A DNA stretch of 64,000 bases. Source: an uncultured Opitutia bacterium (GTDB lineage Bacteria; Verrucomicrobiota; Verrucomicrobiia; Opitutales; Opitutaceae). Of the stretch, positions 43,202 through 51,099 are shown piece after piece (position 1 is the stretch's first letter; every line of letters begins with the position of its first letter). Both the position numbers and the translations under genes were made by a program. The stretch is from positions 41,774 to 105,773 of the forward strand of contig CAIRCN010000044.1 of the NCBI GenBank assembly GCA_903877135.1, in the 5' to 3' direction. The notes under the pieces were generated by a model. That model was given only the letters and a program-made list of their open reading frames with translations, had not been told where the DNA came from and did no database searches.

Positions 43202-43978
43202 CTATTTACCGGCCGCGGGCCGATACGCCCGGTCCGCTGGAATCTTCAGTTCACGCTCCAGTGTCCGAATCCGCGCCAGCACCAGATTCGCCGCCGTGCT
43301 CTCGTCATGCGCCGGCAGGGCCGGGTGCAAGCGGGTGAGCCATGCATACGCTTCGGCTCGGCGGCCCAGTTGCCATAGCAGTTGGGCATGCAGACGCGCC
43401 GCATAATACGGCGCCCCCGGCAGGCTCCAGGCCCGCCGGTAACTTTCGGCGGCGGCCGCGCGGTCATGGAGTCGGTTGAGTTCGATGTTGGCCCGCTCGA
43501 TCCAGAATGCCGCGTCCTGGGGATGCTGCGCCCGGCCGCGCTCGAGAAAAGTCAGCGCGAGTTGCGCCTGCTCGGTGATAATGCGCCGCTGCCACGCAGC
43601 CGGCACGGCGTCGTAACCGCCGGCCGCCGCGACGCGCCAGCCCGGTAGGTCGTAGGCCAGCATCCGCGCTCCGTTCAACCAGAAATAAACCGGCCGCGGG
43701 TCGATCGTCGTCGCGAGGTTCAACAAAGTTTCCGTCTTCGGTGCATCCCGCTGTTCCCAGACCACGTAGGCGCGCAGCCACACAAAATCGGCGACAATGC
43801 CGCGAAAACCTCCGAGCACGCCGAGCGTCAATCCCTGCGCCGCGGACATCGAGGTGGTTGCCACGCCCGGCGCCAGCCGGTCGGACGGCGCGGCGGCATT
43901 ACCCAGCGGCCGCAACAACAGGCCGGCCAGCGCGAGTCCGCCCAGCACCAGGCCCCAGATGGCGACTCTAGATTTCAC
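43202..43978 (-). CDS. Membrane-anchored TPR protein associated with an ABC exporter
   Basis: This 258-residue protein starts at a GTG overlapping the end of the ABC permease gene by 11 bases. An N-terminal membrane helix (VAIWGLVLGGLALAGLLLRP) is followed by LGVLGGFRGIVADFVWLRAY and TPR-like helices (LLNLATTIDPRPVYFWLNGA, YRRAWSLPGAPYYAARLHAQ). The GGFRG-x-x-AD-x-x-WLRA segment reminds me of TPR membrane proteins found in several phyla, often with ABC transporters. Its role is unknown; a scaffold or partner of the exporter is inferred from the overlap. Confidence 0.7.
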   Translation of the reverse strand: MKSRVAIWGLVLGGLALAGLLLRPLGNAAAPSDRLAPGVATTSMSAAQGLTLGVLGGFRGIVADFVWLRAYVVWEQRDAPKTETLLNLATTIDPRPVYFWLNGARMLAYDLPGWRVAAAGGYDAVPAAWQRRIITEQAQLALTFLERGRAQHPQDAAFWIERANIELNRLHDRAAAAESYRRAWSLPGAPYYAARLHAQLLWQLGRRAEAYAWLTRLHPALPAHDESTAANLVLARIRTLERELKIPADRAYRPAAGK

Positions 43979-44798
43979 GCCGGTGAAAGACCCAGCCCGC
44001 CAGGCCGCAGAACACTGCCACATAACCGGCGGCGTAACCCGTCACCTGCAGCACGGTCATCGCGTCGGGCCCGTTCGCCGCCCCACTCCAGTCCGCCTCG
44101 GCAAACACCTGGAAATCCGGAAACACCAGCGCCAGCAATCCGGCAAACCCCCGCGCCACCACCCCGCCCGACCGCGCGTAAGCCTCTTGGAGCAGAAATT
44201 GGAGGTGACAGATCACGAGCACGAAAAACCCCATGACCACCGTGAACAACTGGCTCTGCGCAAAACTGGCGAGCAGTAGTGTGCATGCCGCCAACACGCT
44301 GAGCTTGAGAAACTGGAAAAAACCGACGGCAGCCACGCCCGCATAGGCGACACTATGCTGCACCGGCTCGTGGAGTTCACGAGACAGCGCCGTCTCGCGC
44401 GTCCACAAAATCGCCATCAGCAACCCCGTCAGCAGCGCGCAAAACACCGCCACGAAGGCCGCCACGCCAAGAAATTTGCCGAGAATAAATTCCAGGCGCC
44501 ACACTGGCTTCGCGAGCAGCGTCTGCGCTGTCCGCTGCTCCAGTTCGCTCCAAAAAAGCGAAGCCGTCGCCGTGATGCTGAGCGCCGAGCCAAAAAACGC
44601 CAGCGCCCCGAATCCGAAATCGGCGATGAATTTCAGCTCGCTCGCGCCGAAGTTGAAATCGCGCAGCGATTGCGCACCGAGCACTAGCCCCAGCCCCAGC
44701 AGAAGGAACAGTTGCAGCAACCGCTGCCGCGCCGCCTCCTGCAACGTGTTGCCCGCGATGAGCCACACGCGGTCCAGGGAAAAGGGCACGCGGCTCAT
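43968..44798 (-). CDS. ABC-2-type exporter permease
   Basis: This 276-residue protein has about six hydrophobic helices. The start MSRVPFSLDRVWLIAGNTLQEAARQR is followed by LFLLLGLGLVLGAQSL, ALSITATASLFWSELEQRTA, QTLLAKPVWRLEFILGKFLG and AAFVAVFCALLTGLLMAILW, matching ABC-2 permeases (the E-x-x-x-x-T-x-x-x-L-L-x-x-P-V loop). The ATG overlaps the TGA of the ATPase gene by ATGA, so they form a coupled pair. A longer open frame upstream is only antisense sequence of the ATPase gene. The substrate is unknown. Confidence 0.85.
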   Translation of the reverse strand: MSRVPFSLDRVWLIAGNTLQEAARQRLLQLFLLLGLGLVLGAQSLRDFNFGASELKFIADFGFGALAFFGSALSITATASLFWSELEQRTAQTLLAKPVWRLEFILGKFLGVAAFVAVFCALLTGLLMAILWTRETALSRELHEPVQHSVAYAGVAAVGFFQFLKLSVLAACTLLLASFAQSQLFTVVMGFFVLVICHLQFLLQEAYARSGGVVARGFAGLLALVFPDFQVFAEADWSGAANGPDAMTVLQVTGYAAGYVAVFCGLAGWVFHRREI

Positions 44799-45676
44799 GG
44801 AATCCTCTCGGTCGCCGCCGCCTCCCGCTGGCCCGTGCGCGCCAGAAAAACCTGATCGAGCCGGCCGCGCGCCGCCTGCACCGCTTCGAGCGTGTGACCG
44901 CGGGTGGCCAGCCACGCGCGCAGCTCTTCGAGTTCTCCTGCCGGCAGACGATCGACCAGCAGGGATTGGCGGTTCCCCAGTCCGACCACCTCCGGCACCG
45001 TGCCCGTGAGAATCAGCCGCCCGCGGTCGAGGATGGCCACGCGGTCGCAGATCTCCTCGATCTGCGCCAGCAGGTGCGACGTGATCAGCACGGTCTTGCC
45101 CTGGGCCTTCAGTTTCAGGATGAGCGCGGTGATGGCGGCGGCGCCGGCCGGATCGACGCCCGCTGTCGGTTCGTCCAACACAACAAGCCGCGGATCGTGC
45201 ACGAGCGCCTGGGCGAGGCCGATGCGCTGGAGCATGCCCTTGGAATACGTGTCCACGCGCCGGTCGGCCGCCTCGCTCATCCCCACCCAGCCGATGACCT
45301 CGTCCACCCGTCCATCGAGCGCAGCGCTCTTCTGAGAGCTCAACCGCGCATAGAATCGCACCAGTTCCCGCCCGTTGAGATGCCGGTAAAAATAGGGCGA
45401 TTCCGGCAGATAGCCGACGTCGAGCCGCGCCTCCACGCGGGAGCTTGGCACTCCGAAGACCGTGCAATCACCCAGCGTCGGGCGGATTAGACCCAGCAGA
45501 ATCTTGATCGTCGTGCTCTTGCCGGAGCCATTGGGTCCGAGCAGTCCAAAAACCTCCCCCCGCGCAATGCTGAGGCTCAGATGATCGACCGCCCGCTGTT
45601 TCACGCCACGCAGTCCGACGGCAAAGTCCTTGACCAAATCCCGAAACTCAACCGCTGCCATCGTCTCAGCGCTCAT
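44795..45676 (-). CDS. ABC-2-type exporter ATP-binding protein
   Basis: This 293-residue ATPase has Walker A GLLGPNGSGKSTTIK, Q-loop VGYLPESPYFYRHL, signature YSKGMLQRIGLAQALV, Walker B LVVLDEPTAGVD and the switch histidine in LITSHLLAQIEE. The C-terminal extension after about residue 220 is typical of CcmA-type exporters. The ATG at 45676 begins one base after the acylphosphatase stop. It energises the permease at 43968-44798. Confidence 0.9.
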   Translation of the reverse strand: MSAETMAAVEFRDLVKDFAVGLRGVKQRAVDHLSLSIARGEVFGLLGPNGSGKSTTIKILLGLIRPTLGDCTVFGVPSSRVEARLDVGYLPESPYFYRHLNGRELVRFYARLSSQKSAALDGRVDEVIGWVGMSEAADRRVDTYSKGMLQRIGLAQALVHDPRLVVLDEPTAGVDPAGAAAITALILKLKAQGKTVLITSHLLAQIEEICDRVAILDRGRLILTGTVPEVVGLGNRQSLLVDRLPAGELEELRAWLATRGHTLEAVQAARGRLDQVFLARTGQREAAATERIP

Positions 45677-45677
45677 T

Positions 45678-45953
45678 TTACTTGATTGCAAACCCGGTAA
45701 ACTGCGGCGTCCGTTTGCCCCCGCTCCGCTCAGTCTTGCGAATGTAGCCGTGCATCCGTTCCTCGAGCGCGGTCACGAACGCCGCGACATCGGCCGCCCG
45801 GCCCTCCGCCTCAAGCTGCACGCGCCCGTCGGGCACGTTTCGCACAAACCCGGCCACGTCGAATTCCTTGGCCACCTGCAAGGCGGCGTAGCGGAAACCG
45901 ACGCCCTGAACGCGTCCGGAAAAATAAACTGCCTCGTGATACACTTCAACCAT
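45678..45953 (-). CDS. acyP: Acylphosphatase
   Basis: This 91-residue protein has the acylphosphatase core: FSGRVQGVGFRYAALQVAKE with the catalytic arginine Arg21, and FDVAGFVRNVPDGRVQLEAE with the catalytic asparagine Asn39. It hydrolyses acyl-phosphates such as 1,3-bisphosphoglycerate. The normal length is 90-100 residues, which favours the ATG at 45953 over a GTG ten codons upstream. It is the first gene of the run leading into the ABC exporter, with the ATPase ATG one base away. Confidence 0.92.
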   Translation of the reverse strand: MVEVYHEAVYFSGRVQGVGFRYAALQVAKEFDVAGFVRNVPDGRVQLEAEGRAADVAAFVTALEERMHGYIRKTERSGGKRTPQFTGFAIK

Positions 45954-46071
45954 GGGCAGGGGAAAGGTAGTCGCGGCGCGCACGGCTGTTCAACTCGCAA
46001 AGTGACGCCGCGCGCCGCGCCGGATTTTGATTTGCCTTTGCCAAGACGCGCCCCTCAGTTTCCGCCCACGA

Positions 46072-46767
46072 ATGAGCAAATTTGATTCTGACGGCAGCGC
46101 GGAGAACGAGTGGGAGGATCGTGGCGATCTCGCGTGGAACGAATTTGATTGGGAGCGCTACTTCCGCGAACAGGACGAGGCGGTGCACCGTTATCTCGGA
46201 TTTTATGAAGCCTGCAAAGGCAGCCCGGACCGCATCGACGATGTCGCGGAACTGATGCATTGGGATAGCGCCGAGTTCGAGACGGACGACCCACCGGAAA
46301 CCCATGGAGCCAGCGACGGCGACGACGAGGAAGACGCTGCGGATTACGGCGCGTCGGGAGAGATCTACACGCTGCACAAGAATCCGATATTCGTCTCCAC
46401 CAAGGCGCTCTGCCTCAGCCTCCGGCGGCAGTGGGAACTGATCGCCGTCGACGGCCACAAGGTCCCCCAGCCTCTCGCCGTGCGCCTGCTGGCTTCGCTC
46501 GCGCAAGGTGAGGAACAGGCGGTTCAGGCGGTGCACGCGCTCGACTTTGGCGACTACACGATGGCCGTGAGCCTCTTCAAGCGGGCGCTTAGCGCGCTCA
46601 ACGCCACGCTCGCCCTGCTCAACGACTCCGCCATCCCGAGCCACCGCGCCGTCCTCGCCTATCGCGAGGAGGCGTTGCCCCGGTTGTTTGATCTGCGGGA
46701 AATCTGGCTCCGCGTCATCGCCGAGTGTCGCGACGAGACGGATCGCCCGGTCGACGACGAGACTTAA
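46072..46767 (+). CDS. Acidic protein of unknown function
   Basis: This 231-residue cytosolic protein starts MSKFDSDGSAENEWEDRGDL. The first 100 residues are strongly acidic, including DGDDEEDAADYG, and the second half is helical (LSLRRQWELIAVDGHKVPQP, LLASLAQGEEQAVQAVHALD, MAVSLFKRALSALNATLALL). No catalytic motif or membrane segment is visible and I do not recognise the family. It is a single gene between divergent acyP and convergent M20 dipeptidase. Confidence 0.6.
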   Translation: MSKFDSDGSAENEWEDRGDLAWNEFDWERYFREQDEAVHRYLGFYEACKGSPDRIDDVAELMHWDSAEFETDDPPETHGASDGDDEEDAADYGASGEIYTLHKNPIFVSTKALCLSLRRQWELIAVDGHKVPQPLAVRLLASLAQGEEQAVQAVHALDFGDYTMAVSLFKRALSALNATLALLNDSAIPSHRAVLAYREEALPRLFDLREIWLRVIAECRDETDRPVDDET

Positions 46768-46782
46768 CCGACCGGCCTGCGC

Positions 46783-48156
46783 TCAGCCCGCGGCCACCGC
46801 GGCAAGGATCCGTTTGGTGGTCTCGATACCTTTTTTCATGATCTCGAGGCTGAAACCCTCGTTCGGCGCGTGCAGGTTGTCCTCGGGCAAAAACAGCCCG
46901 AACATCACCGAGTCGAGCCCGGTGACGCGCTTGATGTCGGCGATGATCGGCACGCTGCCGCCTTCGCGCAAATAGAGCGGAGGGCGGCCCCACACCGCGG
47001 TCACCGCGGCATCGGTCGCCCGAAAGGCGTGCGCGAGGACCGGCGACTGGTTGGCCGGCGTGTTCGAGCGGCCGGGCGGCACGACAATGTAGGGGTCGCC
47101 CTTGTGCTGATCGACGAACTCCACCTTCACACCGCTCGGTGTGCGGGCGCGAATCGTTTCCATCACGATCCGTTTAATTCGTGCCGGCTCCTGGTTGGGC
47201 ACGAGGCGGCAACTGATTTTCGCGAAGGCCTTGCTCGGGATCACCGTCTTTGTCCCCTCGCCCTGATAACCGCCGCCGATGCCGTTAATTTCCAGTGTTG
47301 GCTGGAAACGCTGCGACTCGAAAGGCGAAAACCCCGGCGTCGTGTAGAACGTGTCGATGCCGAGGAACTTCTTGTAGGCGGCCTCGTCGGCGCCGAGCTT
47401 GCGCAATTCCTCACGCTCCCATGGGTGGACATCGAGCACGCCGTCGTAAAATCCGGGCACATTGACCCGGCCCTCTGGCGTGTGGAGCGTCGCCAGGATT
47501 TCCGCAAGCGCCTGGATGGGGTTGCGCAGCACGCCGCCATGCAGGCCAGAGTGCAGGTCGCCCTTGGGGCCGGTCACATGCACGTCGAACAGCGCCAGTC
47601 CGCGCAAGCCGCTCGTGATCACCACCTGCTGCTCGTTGGGAATTCCCGTGTCAGAGAGATAGACAAAATCCGCCGTCTTTAGCCGGTCCTTGTGCGAGAC
47701 GAGGAATTTCTCGAAACTCGGGCTGCCCATCTCCTCCTCTCCCTCGACGAGGAAGGTGATCCGCAGCGGCAGCGCCGGGTTTTCCTCCAGCAGGCGCGCC
47801 ACGGCCGTGATGTTCGTCATCAGCGGCCCCTTGTTGTCGGCGGCGCCACGGCCGTAGATGCGGTGGCCGATGATGGTCGGTTCGAACGCCGGGGTTTTCC
47901 AGAGGTTGAGTGGATCGGCCGGCTGCACGTCGTAGTGGCCGTAGATCACCACGTGCGGCCAGGCGGCGTCGCCGCCGCGCTGCGCAAAGATGATCGGATG
48001 CAGGTCCGTTTTCACGACCTCTACGGTGAAGCCGAGCGAACCGAGCAGGCTCGAAACGAACTCCTGGGCGCCCTCCATACCGGCTTTGCACTTGGAGTCA
48101 GTGGAGACGCTTTGGTGGCGGATGAATTCCTTTAGTTTCTCGACGGGATCAAACAT
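46783..48156 (-). CDS. M20-family dipeptidase
   Basis: This 457-residue enzyme matches the M20 (ArgE/DapE/PepV/CNDP-like) metallopeptidases. Zinc ligands lie in VVIYGHYDVQPADPLNLW, GRGAADNKGPLMTN, and the catalytic Glu with its zinc Glu in VEGEEEMGSPSFEKFL; a dimerisation domain sits in the middle, and GLFLPEDNLHAPNEGFSL carries the last histidine. Members cleave dipeptides. No signal peptide is evident, so it is cytosolic. It follows the M16 genes on the same strand but is separated by a hairpin-rich 130-base gap. Confidence 0.93.
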   Translation of the reverse strand: MFDPVEKLKEFIRHQSVSTDSKCKAGMEGAQEFVSSLLGSLGFTVEVVKTDLHPIIFAQRGGDAAWPHVVIYGHYDVQPADPLNLWKTPAFEPTIIGHRIYGRGAADNKGPLMTNITAVARLLEENPALPLRITFLVEGEEEMGSPSFEKFLVSHKDRLKTADFVYLSDTGIPNEQQVVITSGLRGLALFDVHVTGPKGDLHSGLHGGVLRNPIQALAEILATLHTPEGRVNVPGFYDGVLDVHPWEREELRKLGADEAAYKKFLGIDTFYTTPGFSPFESQRFQPTLEINGIGGGYQGEGTKTVIPSKAFAKISCRLVPNQEPARIKRIVMETIRARTPSGVKVEFVDQHKGDPYIVVPPGRSNTPANQSPVLAHAFRATDAAVTAVWGRPPLYLREGGSVPIIADIKRVTGLDSVMFGLFLPEDNLHAPNEGFSLEIMKKGIETTKRILAAVAAG

Positions 48157-48235
48157 CCATGGACTCAGCCGGACTTTCGCCCCCACGCCAATCGTAAAAA
48201 CCACAACCCGCGGCAGGGCGCATCCCAGCTTTTTA

Positions 48236-48276
48236 GCGGAGCCGCTTCCGGCTCCGCGCAGAACGGGAAGCCGTTC
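48236..48276. repeat. Paired intergenic hairpins, REP-like
   Basis: Two adjacent perfect hairpins lie between the M16 and M20 genes. The first has a 9-base stem GCGGAGCCG/CGGCTCCGC (48236-48244 and 48249-48257) with a CTTC loop; the second a 6-base stem GAACGG/CCGTTC (48261-48266 and 48271-48276) with a GAAG loop. On the minus strand no T-run follows, so they look more like a dispersed repeat than an intrinsic terminator. Confidence 0.65.
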
Positions 48277-48286
48277 CGCTACGCCG

Positions 48287-51094
48287 TCACTTCGGAACGG
48301 CGGTGAAGAGCTGGGCTTTTTTCGAGCCAAGAAACTCCGCAGCAAGCCGGTTGATCTGCGCGACCGACATCGTGCGGAAATCCTGCTCACGGGTGCGCGG
48401 CCAGTCGAGACGCACCGGGTCCTGCTGCGCGGAGTCGAGGATGTAGTATAGCCAGTAGCTGTTGTCGCGCAGGCGAGTGGCGTTGTCCGCCAGCCGCGGC
48501 TGCACCACCTCCTGCATCTCCTCCTCGCTGGCGCCGTGCAGCGCGAGATCGTCGGCAAGCGCCATGATGCGTTTGGAGAGCAGACGGGCATCGGCGGGCA
48601 GCGCCGAGATCTGGATGATCAGGTAGCCGTCATCGCGCAGGGTGATGCCGCTCCACACTTCGCCGGCGGGGTCGTAGGTGGCGCCCATTTTTTCGCGAAT
48701 CTCCCTACGGACGCGTTCCTGCAGGACGCCAGCCAGCACTTCGAGTGCACGCCGGCGGTGGATGTCGCCGCAGCCGCGCACAGGCCACTGGGCTCGGACC
48801 GCGCCGCGGGGAATAGCGGAATCCACGGTGCATTCCCAGCGGCCGGGCTGGTTGTGAAATGGCAGCGGCCGCAACCGCCGGGCGGCGCTGCGCTCAGCGT
48901 GCAGCGGCGACACGCCCACCGTGCGGGCGGCGAGCTGGATCGCGCTCTCGATGTCGAAGTCGCCGACGAGCCCGATTTCCACCGGGCCACCGCGGAGCGA
49001 GGAATCGAGCCAGGCCATCAGGTCCTCGAAGGAGTGGCGGCGGAGTTTCACCGGGTCGGGCAGCGCGAGGCGCTGGTCGTCGCCGGAGACGACGCGCATG
49101 GCGATGGCGTTGAGCGCGCTGTTGGCCTCGTGGTCGGTGTCGCCGTAGATGGAGCCGATGCGGTTCTTGACGGCGATGAGATCGCCGGGGCGCCAGGCGC
49201 AGTCGTCGAGGTAGGCGGCGAACAGCGTGAGCAAATCCGCGAGAGCGCGCGCATCGGAACTGCCCGTGAAAGCAAACGCATCCTCCTCGGCGGTGAAACC
49301 GAGCGACATGTTTTGCTGGTTGAGAAAGCGCCGCAATTCGTCGCCGAGGTGGCGCCCGACACCCGCTTCGTTGAGGTAGTAGCTCGCAAGCAGGCCGAGG
49401 CCCGGCAGCTTGGCGGGTTCGCTCTGTTGGCCCCAACCGACGCGGGCGCGCAGGTCGACGAGGTTCTTGCTGAAATCGGTGTGCTTGAGATTGAGGCGGA
49501 CGCCGTTGGCAAACTCCACCTGTGTCACGTCAAGGTCGCGCACGAGGTGGCGGCTCTTGATGGCCCCCGGCCGATCCGCGAGGTGGTAGTCGAGCGTCGC
49601 CGGTTTGGGCCGGGGCGGCGGGTTCAGTTTCAGCATGAGGCCGCTGGCGTAGGCGTCAGCGAGTTCCTTGGCCGGATCAACGAACGCGAGGTTGCCGGCG
49701 ACGAACAGCCGCGGAGCGCCCGGTTGCCCGAGGCCGCGAAAAACCCGCCGGGCCTCGTCGGGCGTGAACGCGGCGAGCACGGCCTCCATCTGCGCCTCCA
49801 TCTGCCGCCACGAGGAATACACGCGTTCCTCCGCCAGCAACGCGACGAGCCGGTCGGCGAGGTGCTGGGAGGGGTCGGTGGGCTCCGCGGCGACCGCATA
49901 CTCGTATCGCCGGCGCACGATCCGTGCGGCCTCGGCAATTTCCTCCGCGCTGAAACCCAGCTCGCTGGCCCGCCGCCACTCGCGCACGAGGGTGGTCACC
50001 GCTTCGCGCCACGTCAGCTGGGCGGTGTCGATGTGCAGGCAGGTTTCTGTATAAACCTGGCCCCAGTCTTCGCAGGTGGCAGCGGCCGAGCCGAAGATTT
50101 CCGCGCGGTCGCGGCGGATCTGGCTGAACCGCTCGTTCAGCATCGTGAGCACGATTTCACGGCGCAGGGCGGCATCGCGCGAGGAGCGTGTCTCGGCTCC
50201 CTGCGAGCCGGCGATGACAGAGCATAGCACGGCGGAGACCGCGCCCGCGGCCGGATCGGTGTGCAGCAGGGTGCTGAGCGTCGCAGGATTGCCGACCCAG
50301 CCGAGATCAGGAGTCGGTGGCAGCGGCGTCGCAGGCGCCGCCATCGAGGAAAACTCCGCGCGGATCATGTCCTCGAGTTTCTCCGCCGGCAGATCGCCGA
50401 CGGCGATGACGCAAAGGTTGTCGGCGCGATACCATTGGGTGTAGAACCGCCGGAGCTCGGTCGCCCCGGCGGCGCGCACGGTCGCCTGGTCGCCGATGGG
50501 ATTGCGCAGTGGCAGCCGGTTCATCGGCAGCAGAAATCGCTGACAGGCATCTTGGGCGCGCGCCTGCCAGTTGTCGCGGGCGCGGCGCTCGCTCTCGACG
50601 ACGTGGCGCTCTCGGTCGATCCCGGCGGGATCGAAGGTGACTCCGTCCGCGAAGTCGCGGAGCACGCGCAGGGCCTCGGCGAGCCGGTCCGGGGGGCTCA
50701 GCGCGGCGTCGAGCTGGTAAACCGTGTAATGCGGAAACGTGAACGCGCTGATGTCCGCGCCGAAGGCGAAGCCGTGGCGCTGGAGCGCGTCGATGAGCGT
50801 GTTGTCGGGAAAACGGCGCGTGCCCTTGAACGCCACGTGCTCGATGAAGTGGGCGAGCCCGCGCTCGCGGTCGGTCTCCTGCAGCGAGCCGGCGCGGACG
50901 AGCAGGCGGAGCACCACGCGGCCGCGCGGCTCGGCGTGAGACAACACGACATAGCGGAGACCGTTGGGCAGCGTGCCGAAATGCGCCGCAGGATCGGGCG
51001 CGAGGTCCCCACCCTTCTGCGGCCACACGGGCGGTTGCGCCCGGGACGCCAACAAGAACGCGGCGAGAAAAAGGACGCAACCGAAGCGGGACAT
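48287..51094 (-). CDS. M16 zinc metallopeptidase (pitrilysin/insulinase family), second of a pair
   Basis: This 935-residue secreted peptidase begins with a signal peptide (FGCVLFLAAFLLASRAQP). The inverted zinc motif HxxEH appears as GLAHFIEHVAFKGT near 85, with the distal zinc glutamate in ERHVVESERRARDN about 75 residues later. Two M16 repeats make up the chain; the second half (from about 470) lacks HxxEH, as is usual. The gene starts 5 bases after its neighbour's stop. It shares the PDP-x-x-HFGTLPNGLRYVV opening with the neighbour. An in-frame segment near 50179-50220 may be REP-derived. Confidence 0.93.
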   Translation of the reverse strand: MSRFGCVLFLAAFLLASRAQPPVWPQKGGDLAPDPAAHFGTLPNGLRYVVLSHAEPRGRVVLRLLVRAGSLQETDRERGLAHFIEHVAFKGTRRFPDNTLIDALQRHGFAFGADISAFTFPHYTVYQLDAALSPPDRLAEALRVLRDFADGVTFDPAGIDRERHVVESERRARDNWQARAQDACQRFLLPMNRLPLRNPIGDQATVRAAGATELRRFYTQWYRADNLCVIAVGDLPAEKLEDMIRAEFSSMAAPATPLPPTPDLGWVGNPATLSTLLHTDPAAGAVSAVLCSVIAGSQGAETRSSRDAALRREIVLTMLNERFSQIRRDRAEIFGSAAATCEDWGQVYTETCLHIDTAQLTWREAVTTLVREWRRASELGFSAEEIAEAARIVRRRYEYAVAAEPTDPSQHLADRLVALLAEERVYSSWRQMEAQMEAVLAAFTPDEARRVFRGLGQPGAPRLFVAGNLAFVDPAKELADAYASGLMLKLNPPPRPKPATLDYHLADRPGAIKSRHLVRDLDVTQVEFANGVRLNLKHTDFSKNLVDLRARVGWGQQSEPAKLPGLGLLASYYLNEAGVGRHLGDELRRFLNQQNMSLGFTAEEDAFAFTGSSDARALADLLTLFAAYLDDCAWRPGDLIAVKNRIGSIYGDTDHEANSALNAIAMRVVSGDDQRLALPDPVKLRRHSFEDLMAWLDSSLRGGPVEIGLVGDFDIESAIQLAARTVGVSPLHAERSAARRLRPLPFHNQPGRWECTVDSAIPRGAVRAQWPVRGCGDIHRRRALEVLAGVLQERVRREIREKMGATYDPAGEVWSGITLRDDGYLIIQISALPADARLLSKRIMALADDLALHGASEEEMQEVVQPRLADNATRLRDNSYWLYYILDSAQQDPVRLDWPRTREQDFRTMSVAQINRLAAEFLGSKKAQLFTAVPK

Positions 51095-51099
51095 CCCGC

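Noticed and set aside
44799..45467. N-terminal extension of the ABC-2 permease frame
   Set aside because: Reads through the ATPase gene in another frame; the ATGA overlap at 44795-44798 gives the natural start.
48236..48276. Hairpins as an intrinsic terminator for the M16 operon
   Set aside because: On the transcribed (minus) strand the stem is followed by A residues, not T; better described as a repeat.
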